DNA of 64,000 nucleotides from Phycicoccus duodecadis (lineage in GTDB: Bacteria; Actinomycetota; Actinomycetes; Actinomycetales; Dermatophilaceae): assembly GCF_002846495.1 (NCBI RefSeq), contig NZ_PJNE01000001.1, positions 124,001 to 188,000 on the forward strand. The letters run 5' to 3'. The translations under genes and the position numbers were made by a program. Shown one piece after another: positions 9,051 to 17,114 of this stretch (the first letter of the stretch is position 1; each line of letters begins with the position of its first letter). A model generated the notes under the pieces. The model did not search any database. It had not been told where the DNA came from and saw nothing but the letters and a program-made list of their open reading frames with translations.

Positions 9051-10033
9051 TGCCGCCCGCCGCGCCCGAGACCGCCACCGCCCGGCTGGCCCGCCTCCTG
9101 ACGATGGTCCCCTGGCTGGTCAACCGCCAGGGCATCGACCTCGGCCGGGCCGCCGCCGACCTCGGGGTCAGCACCGAGCAGCTCGAGGCCGACCTGCGGC
9201 TGCTCTTCCTCTGCGGGTACGGGCAGATGCCCGACGAGCTCATCGAGGCCGACTGGGAGGGCGGCCGGGTCTTCGTCGGCAACGCCGACTCCATCGCCCG
9301 CCCGCTGCGCCTCGGCGTCGACGAGGCCGTCACCCTCATCGTGGGCCTGCGGGCCCTGCGCGAGGTACCCGGCCTCGACGAGCGCGACGCCGTCGACCGC
9401 GCCCTGGCCAAGCTCGAGTCGGCCGCCGGTGACGCCGCGGCCCCCGCCCACCGGGTGCGGGCGGAGGTCGCCGACGGGGGCTCGCCCGAGCTGCTGGCCC
9501 GGGCTCGCGCGGCGATCGCCGACCGCCGCCGCGTGCACCTGCGCTACGTGGTTCCCGCGCGCGACGAGGCCACCGAGCGCGACGTCGACCCGATGCGGGT
9601 CGTCGGCATCGACGGCCAGTGGTACCTCGAGGGCTGGTGCCACCGGGCCGAGGACACCCGGCTGTTCCGGATGGACCGCGTCGAGGAGCTCACCGTCCTC
9701 GACGTCGACGGCACGCCGCCGCCCGAGGCCACCGAGCGCGACCTCGCCGACGGCACCTTCCGTCCGGCCCCCGACGACGTCACCGTCACCCTGCGCCTGC
9801 TGCCGGGTGCGACGTGGGTGGCCGACTACTACGCCGTCGACTCCGTGCGCGACGTGCCGGCCGACGAGGGCGGCGGTCTCGTCGTCACCCTGCGCACGGC
9901 CGACACGGCCTGGCTGCGCCGCCTGCTGTGGCGTCTCGGAGGCCGCGGGGTCGTCCTGGAGCCCGCCGACGTCGCGGCCGAGGTCCGCGAGGGGGCCGAG
10001 CTGGCCCTCGCGGCCTACGCCGGGAGCACCTGA
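9050..10033 (+). CDS. pafC: WYL-domain regulator PafC
   Basis: Partner of PafB, 327 residues. It has the same layout: N-terminal winged-helix-like part (ARLLTMVPWLVNRQGIDLGRAAADLGVSTEQLEADL), the WYL core (VDPMRVVGIDGQWYLEGWCHRAEDTRLFRMDRV, residues about 180-212) and a C-terminal WCX domain. ATG 9050 shares one base with the pafB stop, so translation is coupled and the two products are made in equal amounts, as expected for a heterodimer. In some actinobacteria the two are fused; here they are separate. Confidence 0.92.
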   Translation: MPPAAPETATARLARLLTMVPWLVNRQGIDLGRAAADLGVSTEQLEADLRLLFLCGYGQMPDELIEADWEGGRVFVGNADSIARPLRLGVDEAVTLIVGLRALREVPGLDERDAVDRALAKLESAAGDAAAPAHRVRAEVADGGSPELLARARAAIADRRRVHLRYVVPARDEATERDVDPMRVVGIDGQWYLEGWCHRAEDTRLFRMDRVEELTVLDVDGTPPPEATERDLADGTFRPAPDDVTVTLRLLPGATWVADYYAVDSVRDVPADEGGGLVVTLRTADTAWLRRLLWRLGGRGVVLEPADVAAEVREGAELALAAYAGST

Positions 10034-10124
10034 GACCCGCCCCCCGAGGCGTACGGCCTACAGCGCGCTCACAGACTCGCGGAGGACCATCGGCCCGGCA
10101 CCCGGCCGCCGGCCGGTGCCCGCG

Positions 10125-10130
10125 TAGACT
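10125..10130 (+). promoter_or_regulatory. -10 element of tatA-tatC
   Basis: TAGACT lies 39 bases before the tatA ATG. The predicted leader of about 32 bases contains AAAGGGGAT as ribosome binding site, so this operon is leadered. Confidence 0.5.
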
Positions 10131-10168
10131 CACCACAGACCGCACACCACCAAAGGGGATGGACCCAC

Positions 10169-10501
10169 ATGGGCAGGCTCGGACCGACTGAGATCATCAT
10201 CATCGCGGTGCTCGTCATCGTCATCTTCGGCTGGAAGCGGCTCCCCGACGCGGCCCGCAGCCTGGGCCGCTCGGCCCGGGTGTTCAAGTCTGAGGTCGAC
10301 GAGATGAAGAAGGACAACGAGGCCAACAAGTCGGCCGCCTCGGCCGAGACCGTGCGCGGCGAGTCCCTCGCCAGCGAGCGGGCGGGCGACCCGGTGGTGC
10401 GCCCCCGGCCCGTCGACGACGCGGTGACCCCCGACCCCCACGGCAACGCGGTGCACGAGCGCACCCCGCGCACGGACAACCCGTCCGGCCCGCTCGCCTG
10501 A
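10169..10501 (+). CDS. tatA: Twin-arginine translocase subunit TatA
   Basis: A 110-residue TatA/E-type protein: a very short N-terminal tail, one transmembrane helix ([19 protein letters not shown], residues about 8-26, with the FG hinge), an amphipathic helix ([20 protein letters not shown]) and a long polar tail. It forms the pore-like oligomer that moves folded proteins through the membrane with TatC. Next in line is tatC after 25 bases. No tatB-like gene follows, as in many actinobacteria where tatB lies elsewhere. Confidence 0.95.
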   Translation: MGRLGPTEIIIIAVLVIVIFGWKRLPDAARSLGRSARVFKSEVDEMKKDNEANKSAASAETVRGESLASERAGDPVVRPRPVDDAVTPDPHGNAVHERTPRTDNPSGPLA

Positions 10502-10526
10502 CCCTGCGCGTACCCCTCCTCACCCC

Positions 10527-11339
10527 ATGGCCCTGAAGCGTCGGCGCCCCCGCGACCCCGAGGGCCGGATGACGCTGTCCGAGCACTTCCGCGAGTTCCG
10601 GCGCCGGCTCTTCATCGCGGCGGCGACGGTGGCCGTGGCCTCGGTCGTGGCCGGGATCTACTACGACCAGGTCTTCGCGTTCCTGTCGGAGCCGTTCTAC
10701 CGCTACGCACGGGCCAACCCCCAGAACGAGATCAGCCTCAACTTCGGTGAGGCCACCTCGGCCCTGTCGAACCTGATCAGCCTGTCGATCTTCGTCGGCG
10801 TGGTCGTCTCGAGCCCGGTGTGGCTCTACCAGATCTGGGCCTTCGTGGTCCCCGGCCTGACCCGCAAGGAGAAGCGGATCTCGCTGGCTTTCCTGGGCGC
10901 CACCATCCCGCTGTTCCTGCTGGGGTGCGGCCTTGCCTACGCGATCCTGCCGCAGAGCCTGCAGATCCTCTACGGCCTCAGCCCGGCGGGGACGTCGAAC
11001 ATCCAGCAGACGTCGATGTACTTCGCGTTCGTCACCCGCTTCATCCTGGTCTTCGGCATCGGCTTCCTCTTCCCCGTCGTGCTGGTGGGGCTGAACGCCA
11101 TCGGTCTGATGCCGGCCTCCCGCCTCATCAAGGGCTGGCGCGTCTCGGTCGTGCTGATCTTCGTGTTCGCCGCCGTCGCCACCCCCACGGCCGACCCGTT
11201 CACGATGTTCGTGTTCGCGCTGCCGCTGACCGCGCTGTACTTCGGGGCGTGGTTCGTCTGCCGCGTCATCGACCGGCGCAAGGAGGCCAACCGGCCCGAG
11301 TGGCTCGACGTCGACGACACCGAGGCCTCGGAGCTGTGA
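10527..11339 (+). CDS. tatC: Twin-arginine translocase subunit TatC
   Basis: The 270-residue receptor of the Tat system. MTLSEHFREFRRRL at the cytoplasmic N-terminus is the site that recognises the twin-arginine signal, and six membrane helices follow, with the conserved PVWLYQIWAFVVPGLTRKEKR segment. It ends in an acidic tail. Several genes nearby encode exported proteins, but the system is general. Its stop (11337-11339) overlaps the GTG of the next gene at 11336. Confidence 0.96.
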   Translation: MALKRRRPRDPEGRMTLSEHFREFRRRLFIAAATVAVASVVAGIYYDQVFAFLSEPFYRYARANPQNEISLNFGEATSALSNLISLSIFVGVVVSSPVWLYQIWAFVVPGLTRKEKRISLAFLGATIPLFLLGCGLAYAILPQSLQILYGLSPAGTSNIQQTSMYFAFVTRFILVFGIGFLFPVVLVGLNAIGLMPASRLIKGWRVSVVLIFVFAAVATPTADPFTMFVFALPLTALYFGAWFVCRVIDRRKEANRPEWLDVDDTEASEL

Positions 11340-12223
11340 CCCGGCTCGGCCTGGTCGTCAACCCCACCTCGGGCAAGAACACTGGCCGGCGCATCGGGCT
11401 CGAGGCCCTCACCCTGCTGCGGGCGGCCGGGGCCGAGGTGCTCGACCTCTCGGCGGCCGACGCCGCCGGGGCCCTCGCGCGCGGCCGGGCGGCCGTCGCC
11501 GACCGGGCGGTCGATGCCGTGGTGGTCGCCGGGGGCGACGGGATGGTGCACCTGGGCACGCAGCTGTGCGCCGGTACCGACGTGCCGCTGGGGGTGGTCG
11601 CGGCCGGGACCGGGAACGACATCGCCCGCGAGCTCGGGCTGCCGGTGCGCGACGCGGCCGCGGCGGTCGAGCGGATCCTGGCGGGCCGCACGCGCGCGGT
11701 CGACGCCGCGCGCACCGTGACGGACGCCGGGGATGCGCGCTGGTTCGTGGGGGTGCTGGCCGCGGGCTTCGACGCCGTGGTCAACGAGCGCGCCAACGGC
11801 TGGCGCTGGCCCCGCGGCCCGATGCGCTACAACCTCGCCATCCTGCGCGAGCTGCCCGTGTTCCGGCCCATCCCGTACGTGCTGGTGCTCGACGGCGAGC
11901 GGGTCGAGACCGAGGCGATGCTGGTGGCGGTCGGCAACGGCCCGGCCTACGGCGGCGGGATGCGGGTCACGCCCGATGCGGCCTTCGACGACGGCCTGCT
12001 CGACGTGCTGGTGCTGCACCGCATCCCGGTGCCCGAGTTCCTGCGGGTCTTCCCGCGCGTGTTCTCGGGCACCCACGTCACGCATCCGGCCGTCGAGGTG
12101 CGGCGGGCCCGCACGGTGCGGCTCGAGGCCACCGGCATCGTGGCGTACGCCGACGGCGAGCGGTTCGGGCCGCTGCCCCTCGACCTCGAGGTCGTGCCCG
12201 GCGCGCTGTCGGTGCTCGCCTGA
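11336..12223 (+). CDS. Diacylglycerol kinase family lipid kinase
   Basis: A 295-residue DAGK_cat protein that should phosphorylate a lipid such as diacylglycerol. The ATP-binding signature GGDGMVHLG is at residues about 66-74 and AAGTGNDIARELG follows near 89-101. LVVNPTSGKNTGRR at the N-terminus is also typical. The GTG at 11336 overlaps the tatC stop, so it is coupled to tatC. A kinase gene at this position next to helY is seen in other actinobacteria. The exact lipid is not known. Confidence 0.88.
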   Translation: MTRLGLVVNPTSGKNTGRRIGLEALTLLRAAGAEVLDLSAADAAGALARGRAAVADRAVDAVVVAGGDGMVHLGTQLCAGTDVPLGVVAAGTGNDIARELGLPVRDAAAAVERILAGRTRAVDAARTVTDAGDARWFVGVLAAGFDAVVNERANGWRWPRGPMRYNLAILRELPVFRPIPYVLVLDGERVETEAMLVAVGNGPAYGGGMRVTPDAAFDDGLLDVLVLHRIPVPEFLRVFPRVFSGTHVTHPAVEVRRARTVRLEATGIVAYADGERFGPLPLDLEVVPGALSVLA

Positions 12224-12295
12224 GCCCGCGGACCGCCCGCGACCGCCACAGCTCGGCACGTGCGGGGATGCGGCGGCGGAGTGGGTGCCCTGACG

Positions 12296-12301
12296 TAGCC
12301 T
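12296..12301 (+). promoter_or_regulatory. -10 element of the helY-like gene
   Basis: TAGCCT ends 6 bases before the ATG at 12308, predicting a leaderless mRNA. Confidence 0.5.
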
Positions 12302-12307
12302 GAGGTC

Positions 12308-15118
12308 ATGCCCAGTCCCGCCGAGCGGTACGCCGCTGCCGCGGCGCGAGCCCGCCGGGAACGCTCCGAGCTCGGCCGGTTCGCCGCCGGCCTGGAGTTC
12401 CCGCTCGACGACTTCCAGCTGCGCGCCTGCGAGGCGGTCGAGGCCGGCCGCGGCGTGCTGGTCGCGGCGCCCACCGGGGCCGGCAAGACCATCGTCGGCG
12501 AGTTCGCGGTGCACCTGGCTCTCGCCACCGGCCGCAAGGCGTTCTACACGACCCCGATCAAGGCCCTCTCGAACCAGAAGTACCACGACCTGGTGCGCGC
12601 CCACGGCGCCGAGAACGTCGGCCTGCTCACCGGCGACTCCTCGGTCAACGGCGAGGCGCCGGTCGTCGTGATGACCACCGAGGTCCTGCGCAACATGATG
12701 TACGCGGGCTCCTCGACCCTCACCGGGCTCGGCTTCGTCGTCATGGACGAGGTGCACTACCTGGCCGACCGGTTCCGCGGCGCCGTCTGGGAGGAGGTCA
12801 TCATCCACCTGCCCGAGTCGGTGCAGGTGGTCTCGCTCTCGGCCACCGTGAGCAACGCCGAGGAGTTCGGCGCGTGGCTGGCGCAGGTGCGCGGCGACCA
12901 CGAGGTCGTCGTCTCCGAGCACCGGCCGGTGCCGCTGTTCCAGCACATGATGGTCGGCACCACGATGTTCGACCTGTTCGCGGGCAACCGCGTCAACCCC
13001 GATCTCCTGCACGCCATCCGGGGCGCCGAGGAGCGCGGCCGCCACGTCGAGGACGCCCGGCGGCTGGGAGGGCCGGCGAGCGGGCGGGGCGGCAGGAACC
13101 GGCGCGACCACACGCCGCCGCGGGGCCCGGGGGGCGGCGCCGGCGGGCGGGGTTTCGCCCGGGGCAGCCGCCCGGGCGGGGGAGCGAGCCGAGCGGAGGT
13201 CATCGAGGACCTCGAGCGCGAGGGCCTGCTGCCCGCCATCACCTTCATCTTCAGCCGGGTCGGGTGCGAGGCCGCCGTCGGGCAGCTGCTGGCCGCCGGC
13301 ACGCGGCTGGTGCCCGAGCGCGAGGGGGAGCGCATCCGCCGTCACGTCGAGGAGCGGGTCGAGTCGCTGGCCGACGAGGACCTCGGCGTCCTCGGGTACT
13401 GGGACTTCGCCGAGGGCCTGAGCCGCGGGTTCGCCGCGCACCACGCGGGGATGCTGCCGCTGTTCCGAGAGATCGTCGAGGAGCTGTTCACCGACGGCCG
13501 CATCCGGGCCGTGTTCGCCACCGAGACCCTGGCGCTCGGCATCAACATGCCCGCGCGCACCGTCGTGCTCGAGAAGCTGGTCAAGTACAACGGCGAGGCC
13601 CACGTCGACATCACGCCGGCCGAGTACACCCAGCTCACCGGGCGCGCCGGGCGGCGCGGCATCGACGTCGAGGGTCACGCGGTGGTGCAGTGGGCGCGCG
13701 GGGTGGACCCGATGGCCGTCGGCGGTCTGGCCACGACCCGCACGTACCCGCTGCGCTCCAGCTTCCGGCCCACCTACAACATGGCGGTCAACCTGGTCGC
13801 GCAGGTCGGGCGCGAGACCGCCCGCGAGGTGCTCGAGACCTCGTTCGCACAGTTCCAGGCCGACCGGGCCGTCGTCGGCATCGCCACCCAGATCCGCAGG
13901 AGCGAGGAGGGTCTCGACGGCTACGCCGAGGCCATGCACTGCGACTACGGCGACTTCCGCGAGTACGCGCGCATCCGCCGCGAGCTGGTCGACGCCGAGA
14001 AGGACGGCCGCAAGGCGCGCGCGGCCTCCCGGCGCGCCGAGGCCGCGATCTCGATGGAGAAGCTGCGCATCGGCGATGTCATCCGCATCCCGTCCGGGCG
14101 GCGGGCGGGGTGGGCCGTGGTCGTTCAGCCCGCGCGCACCGCCCGCGGCGCACCCACGGGGCCGGCCGTGGTCACCGAGGACAAGCAGTTCCGGCGGCTC
14201 ACCCTGGTCGACGTGCCCGAGCCGGTGGAGGCCATGGCGCACGTCAAGGTCCCGCCGCACTTCAACCCCAAGTCGCCCAAGTCGCGCCGCGACCTGGCCA
14301 CGTCACTGCGGATCGCGACACCCCGCGGCATCGAGGACGCCCCGTCGCAGCGGGGCCGGGCGAGCCGCGGCGAGGCGAACGACACCCAGCTGGTCGACCA
14401 CCTGCGCCACCAGCTGCAGAGCCATCCCTGCCACGCCTGCCCGCGCCGCGAGGAGCACGCGCGCTGGGCCGAGCGCTGGTGGCGGCTCAAGCGCGAGACC
14501 ACCGGCCTGCAGCGCCGGGTCGAGGGCCGCACCAACACGGTGGCGCGCACCTTCGACCGCATCTGCGAGGCGCTCGAGGAGCTCGGCTACGTCGAGGAGC
14601 GGGGCACCGTCGTGACCGAGCGCGGTGAGCGGCTGCGACGGCTGTACACCGAGAAGGACCTGCTGGCCGCCGAGTGCCTGCGCCACGACGTCTGGAAGCG
14701 CCTCGACGCCCCAGGGCTCGCGGCCGCGGTGTCGTCGCTGGTGCACGAGCCGCGGCACGAGGAGGCCGACGTCTCGCCGCGCATGCCCAACGACGAGGTG
14801 GCCGAGGCGGTGCGCGAGATGGAGCGGCTCTGGTCGCGCATCCAGGACCTCGAGACCGAGCACGACCTGCCCACCACCTCGATGCCCGACGGTGGGATGG
14901 CGTGGATGGTGCACCGGTGGGCCTCGGGCGGCCGGCTCGACGACGTGCTGCGGGGCCAGGACATGGCGGCCGGTGACTTCGTGCGCCGCTGCAAGCAGCT
15001 GGTCGACCTGCTCGGGCAGATCGGCCACGCCGCCCTCGACCCCGAGCTGCGGCGCACGGCCCGCAAGGCGGTCGACGCCGTGCTGCGCGGTGTGGTCGCC
15101 GCCGACCGGCTCGACTGA
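12308..15118 (+). CDS. helY: Ski2/Mtr4-like DEVH-box helicase HelY
   Basis: An ATP-dependent superfamily 2 RNA/DNA helicase of 936 residues. Motif I APTGAGKT is at 54-61, motif II DEVH at 147-150 and motif III SAT at 178-180. The second RecA domain has FAAHHAGMLPLFREIVEELF, ATETLALGINMPARTVV and QLTGRAGRRGID. A C-terminal DSHCT-type region (NDEVAEAVREMERLWSRIQDLE to the end) completes the family layout. Between the two RecA domains, residues about 252-294 form a Gly/Arg-rich insert. The order pafBC-tatAC-helY matches the M. tuberculosis Rv2096c-Rv2092c region. Start ATG 12308 has the leaderless -10 TAGCCT. Confidence 0.92.
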   Translation: MPSPAERYAAAAARARRERSELGRFAAGLEFPLDDFQLRACEAVEAGRGVLVAAPTGAGKTIVGEFAVHLALATGRKAFYTTPIKALSNQKYHDLVRAHGAENVGLLTGDSSVNGEAPVVVMTTEVLRNMMYAGSSTLTGLGFVVMDEVHYLADRFRGAVWEEVIIHLPESVQVVSLSATVSNAEEFGAWLAQVRGDHEVVVSEHRPVPLFQHMMVGTTMFDLFAGNRVNPDLLHAIRGAEERGRHVEDARRLGGPASGRGGRNRRDHTPPRGPGGGAGGRGFARGSRPGGGASRAEVIEDLEREGLLPAITFIFSRVGCEAAVGQLLAAGTRLVPEREGERIRRHVEERVESLADEDLGVLGYWDFAEGLSRGFAAHHAGMLPLFREIVEELFTDGRIRAVFATETLALGINMPARTVVLEKLVKYNGEAHVDITPAEYTQLTGRAGRRGIDVEGHAVVQWARGVDPMAVGGLATTRTYPLRSSFRPTYNMAVNLVAQVGRETAREVLETSFAQFQADRAVVGIATQIRRSEEGLDGYAEAMHCDYGDFREYARIRRELVDAEKDGRKARAASRRAEAAISMEKLRIGDVIRIPSGRRAGWAVVVQPARTARGAPTGPAVVTEDKQFRRLTLVDVPEPVEAMAHVKVPPHFNPKSPKSRRDLATSLRIATPRGIEDAPSQRGRASRGEANDTQLVDHLRHQLQSHPCHACPRREEHARWAERWWRLKRETTGLQRRVEGRTNTVARTFDRICEALEELGYVEERGTVVTERGERLRRLYTEKDLLAAECLRHDVWKRLDAPGLAAAVSSLVHEPRHEEADVSPRMPNDEVAEAVREMERLWSRIQDLETEHDLPTTSMPDGGMAWMVHRWASGGRLDDVLRGQDMAAGDFVRRCKQLVDLLGQIGHAALDPELRRTARKAVDAVLRGVVAADRLD

Positions 15119-15138
15119 CCGCTGGGGTCGACCCGGCG

Positions 15139-16083
15139 TCAGGCCAGACCGAGGGCCGTGAGCAGCCGGCCCACGGGGTTCTCGATGCCGTGCCGCGCGG
15201 CCAGCTCGTCGAGGGCGAGGCGGTCGGCGACCTCGGTGGGCAGGACGGGGTCGACGTCGGGCAGCGGCGCGTCAGGGACGACCCGCACGACGGTCGGGGC
15301 GACGTCCAGGTAGGCCGTGGCCGCTTCCAGGTTCGTGCGCCGGGCCCCCTTGATGGCGGGGTCGCCGGCGTCGACGGCGGCGCGCAGCCCGGCGAGGGAG
15401 CCGTACTGGGCGATGAGGGCGGCGGCGGTCTTGTCGCCGATGCCCTTGACCCCGGGCAGCCCGTCGCTGGTGTCGCCGCGCAGCACCGACATGTCGAGGT
15501 ACGCGGCGCCGGTGTCGACGCCGTACTTCTCGCGCAGGAACGCCTGGGTCACGACGTCGGGGTCGCGCACCCCGCCCTTGCCCGTGTAGAGCACCCGGAT
15601 GCCGTGGGCGTCGTCGACCAGCTGCAGCAGGTCGCGGTCGCCGGTGACGACATCCACCGCCCGCACACCCCGGTTGCGCGCGACGAAGGTGCCGATCACG
15701 TCGTCGGCCTCGTGGTGCGCGACCCCGAGGCGGGTGATGCCGACCGCGGCCAGCGCCTCGCGGATGAGCGGCACCTGCGGGGTGAGGTCGTCCGGGCTCT
15801 CCTCGGCGGTGGCGGAGCCGTCGGTGAGCCGATGCGTCTTGTAGGTCGGCACGAGGTCGACGCGCCACTGCGGCCGCCAGTCGTCGTCCCAGCACGCCAC
15901 GAGATGGGTCGGCCGGTGGGCCGTGACCAGGGTGGCGATCATGTCGAGGAAGCCGCGCAGCGCGTTGGTCGGCGTCTCGGACTCGTCCTTGCGCTGGTCG
16001 GGCACGCCGTAGAACGCCCGGAAGTACAGCGAGGCGGAGTCGAGCAGGAGCAGCTTCTCGGGGCGGTGCGGGTCCAGCGGCAT
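15139..16083 (-). CDS. 5'-3' exonuclease (PolI N-terminal-domain-like)
   Basis: A stand-alone 314-residue flap/5' nuclease. LLLLDSASLYFRAFYGVP carries the first metal Asp; ACWDDDWRPQWR, HHEADDVIGTF and VTGDRDLLQLVDD supply the further acidic ligands; GLPGVKGIGDKTAAALIAQYGSLAGL is the helix-hairpin-helix that grips DNA. It would remove RNA primers or flaps. It lies tail to tail with helY. ATG 16083 is supported by TAGGCT on its strand (16095-16090), 6 bases upstream. Confidence 0.9.
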   Translation of the reverse strand: MPLDPHRPEKLLLLDSASLYFRAFYGVPDQRKDESETPTNALRGFLDMIATLVTAHRPTHLVACWDDDWRPQWRVDLVPTYKTHRLTDGSATAEESPDDLTPQVPLIREALAAVGITRLGVAHHEADDVIGTFVARNRGVRAVDVVTGDRDLLQLVDDAHGIRVLYTGKGGVRDPDVVTQAFLREKYGVDTGAAYLDMSVLRGDTSDGLPGVKGIGDKTAAALIAQYGSLAGLRAAVDAGDPAIKGARRTNLEAATAYLDVAPTVVRVVPDAPLPDVDPVLPTEVADRLALDELAARHGIENPVGRLLTALGLA

Positions 16084-16089
16084 GGGCCG

Positions 16090-16163
16090 AGCCTAGGGGA
16101 GCCCGGCGACGACGATGGGCCTGCCGAGAGGTCCCGACGCCCGAGCGGCCCCGGCATTACGCT
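16090..16163. promoter_or_regulatory. Divergent -10 elements for exonuclease and Lrp gene
   Basis: AGCCTA at 16090-16095 reads TAGGCT on the minus strand, 6 bases from the exonuclease ATG. TACGCT at 16158-16163 ends 7 bases before the GTG at 16171. Both predict leaderless mRNAs. Confidence 0.55.
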
Positions 16164-16170
16164 GACCCTC

Positions 16171-16593
16171 GTGGAAGACCTCGACCGGCGGATCGTCGAC
16201 CTGCTCACCCAGGACGGGCGGATCAGCTACACCGACCTCGGGAAGGCTCTCGGGATGTCGACCTCGGCCGTGCACCAGCGGGTGCGGCGGCTCGAGGAGC
16301 GCGGCGTGGTCAGGGGCTACACCGCCAAGGTCGACCACCCCGCGCTCGGCCGGCAGCTGACGGCGTTCATGTCGGTGACGCCGCTCGACCCGGCCGCGCC
16401 CGACGACGTCCCGCAGCGGCTGCGCGACATCCCGCAGATCGAGGAGTGCCACTCGGTCGCCGGCGACGAGAACTACATCCTCAAGGTCCGGGTCGCCACC
16501 CCCACCGAGCTCGAGGAGCTCATCGCCCGCATCCGCGGGGCCGCGCACGTGTCGACCCGCACGACGGTGGTGCTGTCGACCCCGTGGGAGTGA
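16171..16593 (+). CDS. Lrp/AsnC family transcriptional regulator
   Basis: A 140-residue regulator with an N-terminal HTH (DRRIVDLLTQDGRISYTDLGKALGMSTSAVHQRVRRLEERGVVRGYTAKVD) and a C-terminal ligand-binding RAM domain (LTAFMSVTPLD to the end). Such proteins bind amino acids and often control amino-acid catabolism. The lysine genes kamA and kdd begin 2 kb downstream, so it is a plausible regulator of them, but this is inference from position. The GTG at 16171 has the -10 TACGCT in the leaderless position. Confidence 0.88.
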   Translation: MEDLDRRIVDLLTQDGRISYTDLGKALGMSTSAVHQRVRRLEERGVVRGYTAKVDHPALGRQLTAFMSVTPLDPAAPDDVPQRLRDIPQIEECHSVAGDENYILKVRVATPTELEELIARIRGAAHVSTRTTVVLSTPWE

Positions 16594-16605
16594 GCCAGGC
16601 GGCGA

Positions 16606-17091
16606 CTAGCGGCCGATGTCGGCCACGACCGCGCCGGTGACCCGCACCAGGTCAGCGGGGGAGAGGCCCAGGTCGAGCCCCCGGCGCCCGCCCGAGACGT
16701 ACACGACGTCGTAGAGCTCAGCACTCTCGTCGACCACGGTCGGCAGGGCCCGCTTCTGGCCGACCGGCGAGATGCCGCCGACGACGTAGCCGGATGAGCG
16801 CTCGGCGGCGGCGGAGTCGGCCAGCGAGACGCGCTTGACCCGGAGCGCGGCGGCCATGGCCTTGAGGTCGAGCTGCCCCGCGACGGGCACGACCCCCACG
16901 GCCAGGCCGGCCCCGGTGTCGACGACGAGGGTCTTGAAGACCTGCTCGGCCGGCAGCCCCAGCACCGCGGCGGCCTCGAGCCCGTAGGACGGCGCCGCCG
17001 GGTCGTGCTCGTACGCGTGCTGGGTGAACGCGACGCCCGCCGCCGTGAGGGCCACGGTGGCGGGCGTCCCGGAGGCGGCGCGGCGAGCCAT
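16606..17091 (-). CDS. ybaK: YbaK/EbsC-type aminoacyl-tRNA deacylase
   Basis: A 161-residue YbaK domain protein, which in its family removes Cys wrongly attached to tRNA-Pro. HAYEHDPAAPSYGLEAAAVLGLPAEQVFKTLVV is the characteristic start, and GGISPVGQKRALPTVVDESAELYDVVYVSGGRRGLDLGLSP is the conserved C-terminal half, with the catalytic Lys expected in FKTL. ATG 17091 is preceded by TAGGCT on its strand (17104-17099), ending 7 bases upstream, so it is leaderless and independent although only 23 bases separate it from the kamA stop. Confidence 0.92.
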   Translation of the reverse strand: MARRAASGTPATVALTAAGVAFTQHAYEHDPAAPSYGLEAAAVLGLPAEQVFKTLVVDTGAGLAVGVVPVAGQLDLKAMAAALRVKRVSLADSAAAERSSGYVVGGISPVGQKRALPTVVDESAELYDVVYVSGGRRGLDLGLSPADLVRVTGAVVADIGR

Positions 17092-17098
17092 ACCGCCG

Positions 17099-17104
17099 AG
17101 CCTA
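17099..17104 (-). promoter_or_regulatory. -10 element of ybaK
   Basis: AGCCTA here reads TAGGCT on the minus strand and ends 7 bases before the ATG at 17091. It lies in the short gap after kamA. Confidence 0.5.
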
Positions 17105-17114
17105 GGGGCGAGGG

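Noticed and set aside
10970..14260. A 1096-codon open frame on the minus strand
   Set aside because: It lies antisense to tatC, the lipid kinase and helY, shows no family motifs and has His/Arg/Gly-rich composition typical of shadow frames.
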